This document shows, piece after piece, positions 37,861 to 39,965 of a stretch of 39,965 nt of DNA. The DNA comes from an uncultured Rikenellaceae bacterium (lineage in GTDB: Bacteria > Bacteroidota > Bacteroidia > Bacteroidales > Rikenellaceae). A program made the position numbers and the translations under genes. How positions within the stretch are numbered: the stretch's first letter is position 1; the number at the start of each line of letters is the position of its first letter. Where the stretch lies: assembly GCA_944326945.1 (NCBI GenBank), contig CALVFY010000023.1:1-39965 (forward strand), in the 5' to 3' direction. The notes beneath the pieces are model-generated. The model was given only the letters and a program-made list of their open reading frames with translations, was not told where the DNA came from and made no database searches.

Positions 37861-38691
37861 ATGATTCCGAAAATTGTTCATTACTGTTGGTTGAGTGGAG
37901 AGGAGAAGCCACAGCGTATTCTGGATTGTATTGAGTCGTGGCGACGGGTGATGCCTGATTATCAAATCATATGTTGGGATATGGAGCGGTTCGACATTCA
38001 TAGTGTGCCATGGGTCGAACAAGCGTGCGCTCTCAAGAAATGGGCTTTTGCGGCCGACTATATTCGTCTGTATGCCTTGTATCATTTTGGTGGAATTTAT
38101 CTGGATTCCGATGTGCGGGTATTGAAACCATTCGATCCCTATCTGAACCATCGGGCATTCGGGGGAATCGAATTATGGGAAGACAAATTGATTTGGCGAA
38201 AAAGTGCCGGGATTTTCGACTCGCTGGTCCTCTCTCGCGAAGACGATACGGGAATCAATATCGAGGCAGCCATTATGGGAGCTGAAAAAGGGCATCCGGT
38301 CTTCAAGGCTTTTCTGGATTATTACGAAGGACGCTCTTTCGATCTGGAGAAAATAGACGATTATGTCATGCCCTGGGTGTTGAGCAGGGTGGCATTCCAA
38401 TTCGGTTTCCATAACGATGAGTATCGCTATCCGCAAGTGTTGGATCACGACTATCATCTCTATCCCTACGACTATTTCACGACGCAGGGAGGACATCCGG
38501 GAGACATGTCCGTGACGGAGAATACCGTGGCCATTCATCTGGTTTCGTTGTCCTGGTATACACCCAAACCGGCTGCTCCTCCGGAACCGCGTCGCCTCCA
38601 CTCCCGTTATACGGAGTGGAGATTACATACGATTGCCTATCTCAAGAATTTATGGAAGGATGTGGTTTTGCATAAACCACATCGGGAATAG
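37861..38691 (+). CDS. GT32-like glycosyltransferase (capsular/surface sugar transfer type)
   Basis: Protein of 276 residues without signal peptide or membrane helix. The N-terminus IPKIVHYCWLSGEEKP is typical of the family that includes OCH1-like and capsular polysaccharide transferases. The nucleotide-sugar site has WAFAADYIRLYALYHFGGIYLDSDV with the DxD motif D82-S-D84, which binds the metal-diphosphate. The C-terminal half contains NIEAAIMGAEKGHPVF and an aromatic-rich segment, and the protein ends in a basic tail. The donor and acceptor cannot be read from sequence. No other surface-polysaccharide gene is adjacent. It follows the dehydrogenase-like gene by 50 bases with no strong promoter between, so the two may be co-transcribed. 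Confidence 0.88.
   Translation: MIPKIVHYCWLSGEEKPQRILDCIESWRRVMPDYQIICWDMERFDIHSVPWVEQACALKKWAFAADYIRLYALYHFGGIYLDSDVRVLKPFDPYLNHRAFGGIELWEDKLIWRKSAGIFDSLVLSREDDTGINIEAAIMGAEKGHPVFKAFLDYYEGRSFDLEKIDDYVMPWVLSRVAFQFGFHNDEYRYPQVLDHDYHLYPYDYFTTQGGHPGDMSVTENTVAIHLVSLSWYTPKPAAPPEPRRLHSRYTEWRLHTIAYLKNLWKDVVLHKPHRE
38659..38683 (+). terminator. Hairpin at the 3' end of the glycosyltransferase gene, possible terminator
   Basis: GATGTGGTTT (38659-38668) and AAACCACATC (38674-38683) form a perfect 10-pair stem with a 5-base loop that ends just inside the stop codon. A T8 run starts at 38704, 20 bases later, too far for a classical terminator. It could instead protect the mRNA 3' end or work with the later U-run. 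Confidence 0.35.
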
Positions 38692-38735
38692 CTCTGATTT
38701 GGCTTTTTTTTATAAAACGATTTCGGTTTTTTAAA

Positions 38736-38766
38736 TTTGTTTAATAACCGAAATGTTGTATCTTTG
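38736..38766 (+). promoter_or_regulatory. Promoter of eno
   Basis: TTTG (38736-38739), a 19-base spacer and TATCTTTG (38759-38766) are an exact match to the Bacteroidota promoter consensus, the best in the window. The leader to the enolase start is about 95 bases, long compared with the other genes here, without a strong hairpin. Confidence 0.78.
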
Positions 38767-38853
38767 GAACGTTTTTCGGCCGATCCGCAGTGAAAGGTAG
38801 AAAAGCATGAAAATCAGTGAAAATCTGAAATAAGAACGATATAACCAATTTAA

Positions 38854-39965
<1,112 letters not shown>

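Overview
The window is a chromosomal segment from a member of the Bacteroidota, most likely Bacteroidales from an animal gut. Several independent signs agree: promoters of the TTTG-N19-TAnnTTTG type, almost no Shine-Dalgarno sequences, a large outer-membrane beta-barrel protein with an N-terminal carboxypeptidase-regulatory-like domain, a secreted choloylglycine-hydrolase-family enzyme, and one continuous str-S10-spc-alpha ribosomal cluster without tuf or adk. Rikenellaceae/Alistipes-like is my guess at family level, held weakly.

Layout. (1) 1-5200: the 3' end of an outer-membrane-type protein gene, a class A penicillin-binding protein (PBP1A), aspartate-semialdehyde dehydrogenase (asd), and convergent ruvB. 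(2) 5226-15381: a TonB-receptor-like outer-membrane barrel just upstream of ruvB, a secreted Ntn-type amide hydrolase, NADP-type glutamate dehydrogenase, an unrecognised 522-residue helical protein, purM and a CNNM/CorC-type membrane protein. (3) 15450-18628: leuS and a 419-base divergent promoter region. (4) 18629-36750: thirty-three genes on the + strand, rpsL-rpsG-fusA-rpsJ-rplC-D-W-B-rpsS-rplV-rpsC-rplP-rpmC-rpsQ-rplN-X-E-rpsN-H-rplF-R-rpsE-rpmD-rplO-secY-map-infA-rpmJ-rpsM-K-D-rpoA-rplQ, closed by a clear rho-independent terminator. (5) 36887-39965: a D-2-hydroxyacid-dehydrogenase-like protein lacking key catalytic residues, a GT32-like sugar transferase, and the first 85% or so of enolase.

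How the genes work together. Region 4 makes the translation apparatus plus the Sec channel, methionine aminopeptidase, IF-1 and RNA polymerase alpha, so ribosome synthesis is tied to nascent-chain export, N-terminal processing and transcription. Most gaps are 1-30 bases. Two spacers stand out: 95 bases after rpsJ, with two adjacent hairpins, and 198 bases before rpsH, with two mutually exclusive hairpins followed by a good internal promoter. The second is the best candidate here for undescribed regulation.

No tRNA, rRNA, CRISPR array, transposase, integrase, toxin-antitoxin or defence system was seen. The window is mainly conserved housekeeping DNA, and the unusual signals are regulatory spacers and departures from family norms in individual proteins.
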